This document shows, in pieces, positions 5,540-6,320 of a DNA stretch of 6,320 nt. Below the pieces are notes generated by a model. The model ran no database searches and had not been told where the DNA came from. It saw only the letters and a program-made list of their open reading frames with translations. The stretch lies in NCBI GenBank assembly GCA_013813825.1, contig JACCRA010000156.1, forward strand, positions 1-6,320, written 5' to 3'. The number at the start of each line of letters is the position of its first letter. Positions within the stretch are counted from its first letter, which is position 1. This DNA comes from Pyrinomonadaceae bacterium. Its GTDB lineage: Bacteria > Acidobacteriota > Blastocatellia > Pyrinomonadales > Pyrinomonadaceae. Both the position numbers and the translations under genes were made by a program.

Positions 5540-6320
5540 TGAGCAGCGAGCATGAAGTTTTTGAAAACGTGCAAGCCCGCGACTCGTTCGAGGTGGCGGG
5601 TCACAGGGCTGTGTTAAGTTCGTGGCTTGCCGTCGGGCGGCAGAGCGTTTTCCGTCGTCTGACACGTGACCGGGCGGCGCTCGTGGGACTTATCATTATC
5701 CTGCTGCTCGTGACACTCGCGCTCGCCGCACCTCTCCTTGCGCCGCACGATCCGGCAACACAGCACCCATACGAGCGACTCGCATCACCGAATTTCACGT
5801 TTCCGCTCGGCACAGATAATCTCGGACGGTGTCTGTTGAGCCGGCTGCTTTACGGTTCGCGACTCTCGCTGGCGTCCGCAGGGGCGGCATCTTTGTTAGT
5901 GTTGCTGATTGGCGTGGGCGTGGGCGCGGTAGCAGGCTACGTCGGCGGGTGGGTCGATATAGCGCTCATGCGCGTGGTGGACTTGTTGCTCGCCTTTCCG
6001 CTGCTCGTTCTGGCATTGGCGATCACGGGCTTTATCGGCATCGGCATGAGTAGCGTACTCGTCGGAGTAGTGAGCGTGTGGTGGGCGTCTTACGCGCGCA
6101 TCGTGCGCGGGCTGGTACTTTCGTTGCGCGAGCGCCCGTTCATCGAAGCGGCGCAGGCCATGGGCGTCACACCGGCTCGGATCGTCATCCGTCACGTGAT
6201 CCCAAACGTCATGCCGCCTGTCATCGTGCTGGCGACGTTGGAAATGGGAAGCCTAATTTTAGCCATCTCCGGCCTTAACTTTCTCGGCCTCGGAGTGCAG
6301 CCGCCGACCCCTGAGTGGGG
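5539..6320 (+). CDS. ABC transporter permease, DppC/OppC/NikC type (3' end beyond window)
   Basis: The first 260 codons of the second inner-membrane permease; the frame is open to the window edge. The cytoplasmic N-terminal tail is fairly long (about 46 residues) before helix 1 (ALVGLIIILLLVTLALAAPLLAP, 47-69). Then comes the family's FPLGTDNLGRCLLSRLLYGSRLSL block (88-111, usually GTDxxGRDxxSR; here Cys replaces the usual Asp at 98). Further helices lie near 115-135, 145-168 and 172-190. The EAA loop is FIEAAQAMGVTPARIVIRHV (201-220) followed by IPN, with the conserved Gly at 209. Near the edge NFLGLGVQPPTPEWG is the signature close to the C-terminus of DppC proteins, so perhaps 20-40 residues are missing. 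The start ATG overlaps the upstream TAA by one base. ATPase genes are expected to the right but not visible. Confidence 0.95.
   Translation, partial: MSSEHEVFENVQARDSFEVAGHRAVLSSWLAVGRQSVFRRLTRDRAALVGLIIILLLVTLALAAPLLAPHDPATQHPYERLASPNFTFPLGTDNLGRCLLSRLLYGSRLSLASAGAASLLVLLIGVGVGAVAGYVGGWVDIALMRVVDLLLAFPLLVLALAITGFIGIGMSSVLVGVVSVWWASYARIVRGLVLSLRERPFIEAAQAMGVTPARIVIRHVIPNVMPPVIVLATLEMGSLILAISGLNFLGLGVQPPTPEW

Overview
The window looks like chromosomal DNA of a Gram-negative, GC-rich bacterium that decodes selenocysteine. An acidobacterium-like source is a guess from the overall style and from heptameric AATCCGC-type intergenic repeats; no marker gene here fixes the taxon. The Gram-negative assignment rests on an outer-membrane beta-barrel with an aromatic C-terminus and on lipoprotein/periplasmic proteins.

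Left part (1-2907, all minus strand, read right to left): a compact operon behind a typical MerR-type promoter. Order: a MerR-family metal regulator, a small thioredoxin-fold protein with two CPxC motifs, a long gene of 498 codons, a TlpA/ResA-like thiol-disulfide protein, and the first 15 codons of another secreted protein running off the left edge. Gene junctions are overlapping or short. The long gene is the main discovery: its N-terminal signal peptide and heavy-metal-associated (HMA) domain are joined to the rest of the protein only through an in-frame TGA at 2002-2004, exactly where the second Cys of the HMA CxxC motif belongs (CGN-TGA). A hairpin whose apical loop begins 20 nt after the TGA fits the general bacterial SECIS pattern. 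I read the gene as a selenoprotein with a CxxU metal site, followed by an OB-like domain, a Thr-rich linker and an outer-membrane barrel. A conventional gene call would start at the GTG just after the TGA and lose the signal peptide and the metal site.

Middle (2855-3008): a short divergent spacer with the regulator's promoter/operator (perfect 9-4-9 dyad inside a 20-bp -35/-10 spacer) and a short heptamer repeat.

Right part (3009-6320, plus strand): the first three genes of a peptide/nickel-type (Dpp/Opp/Nik) ABC importer: a lipoprotein substrate-binding protein, a DppB-like permease and a DppC-like permease cut by the window end. All overlap by 1-4 nt. The start of the binding-protein gene lies across four tandem AATCCGC-like heptamers, so its start is uncertain.

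Working model (inference): the minus-strand operon senses a thiophilic metal (the operator core resembles mercury MerR sites) and produces periplasmic and outer-membrane proteins that bind or move it, with thioredoxin-like proteins perhaps keeping the Cys/Sec ligands reduced. The ABC importer is probably an independent transcription unit.
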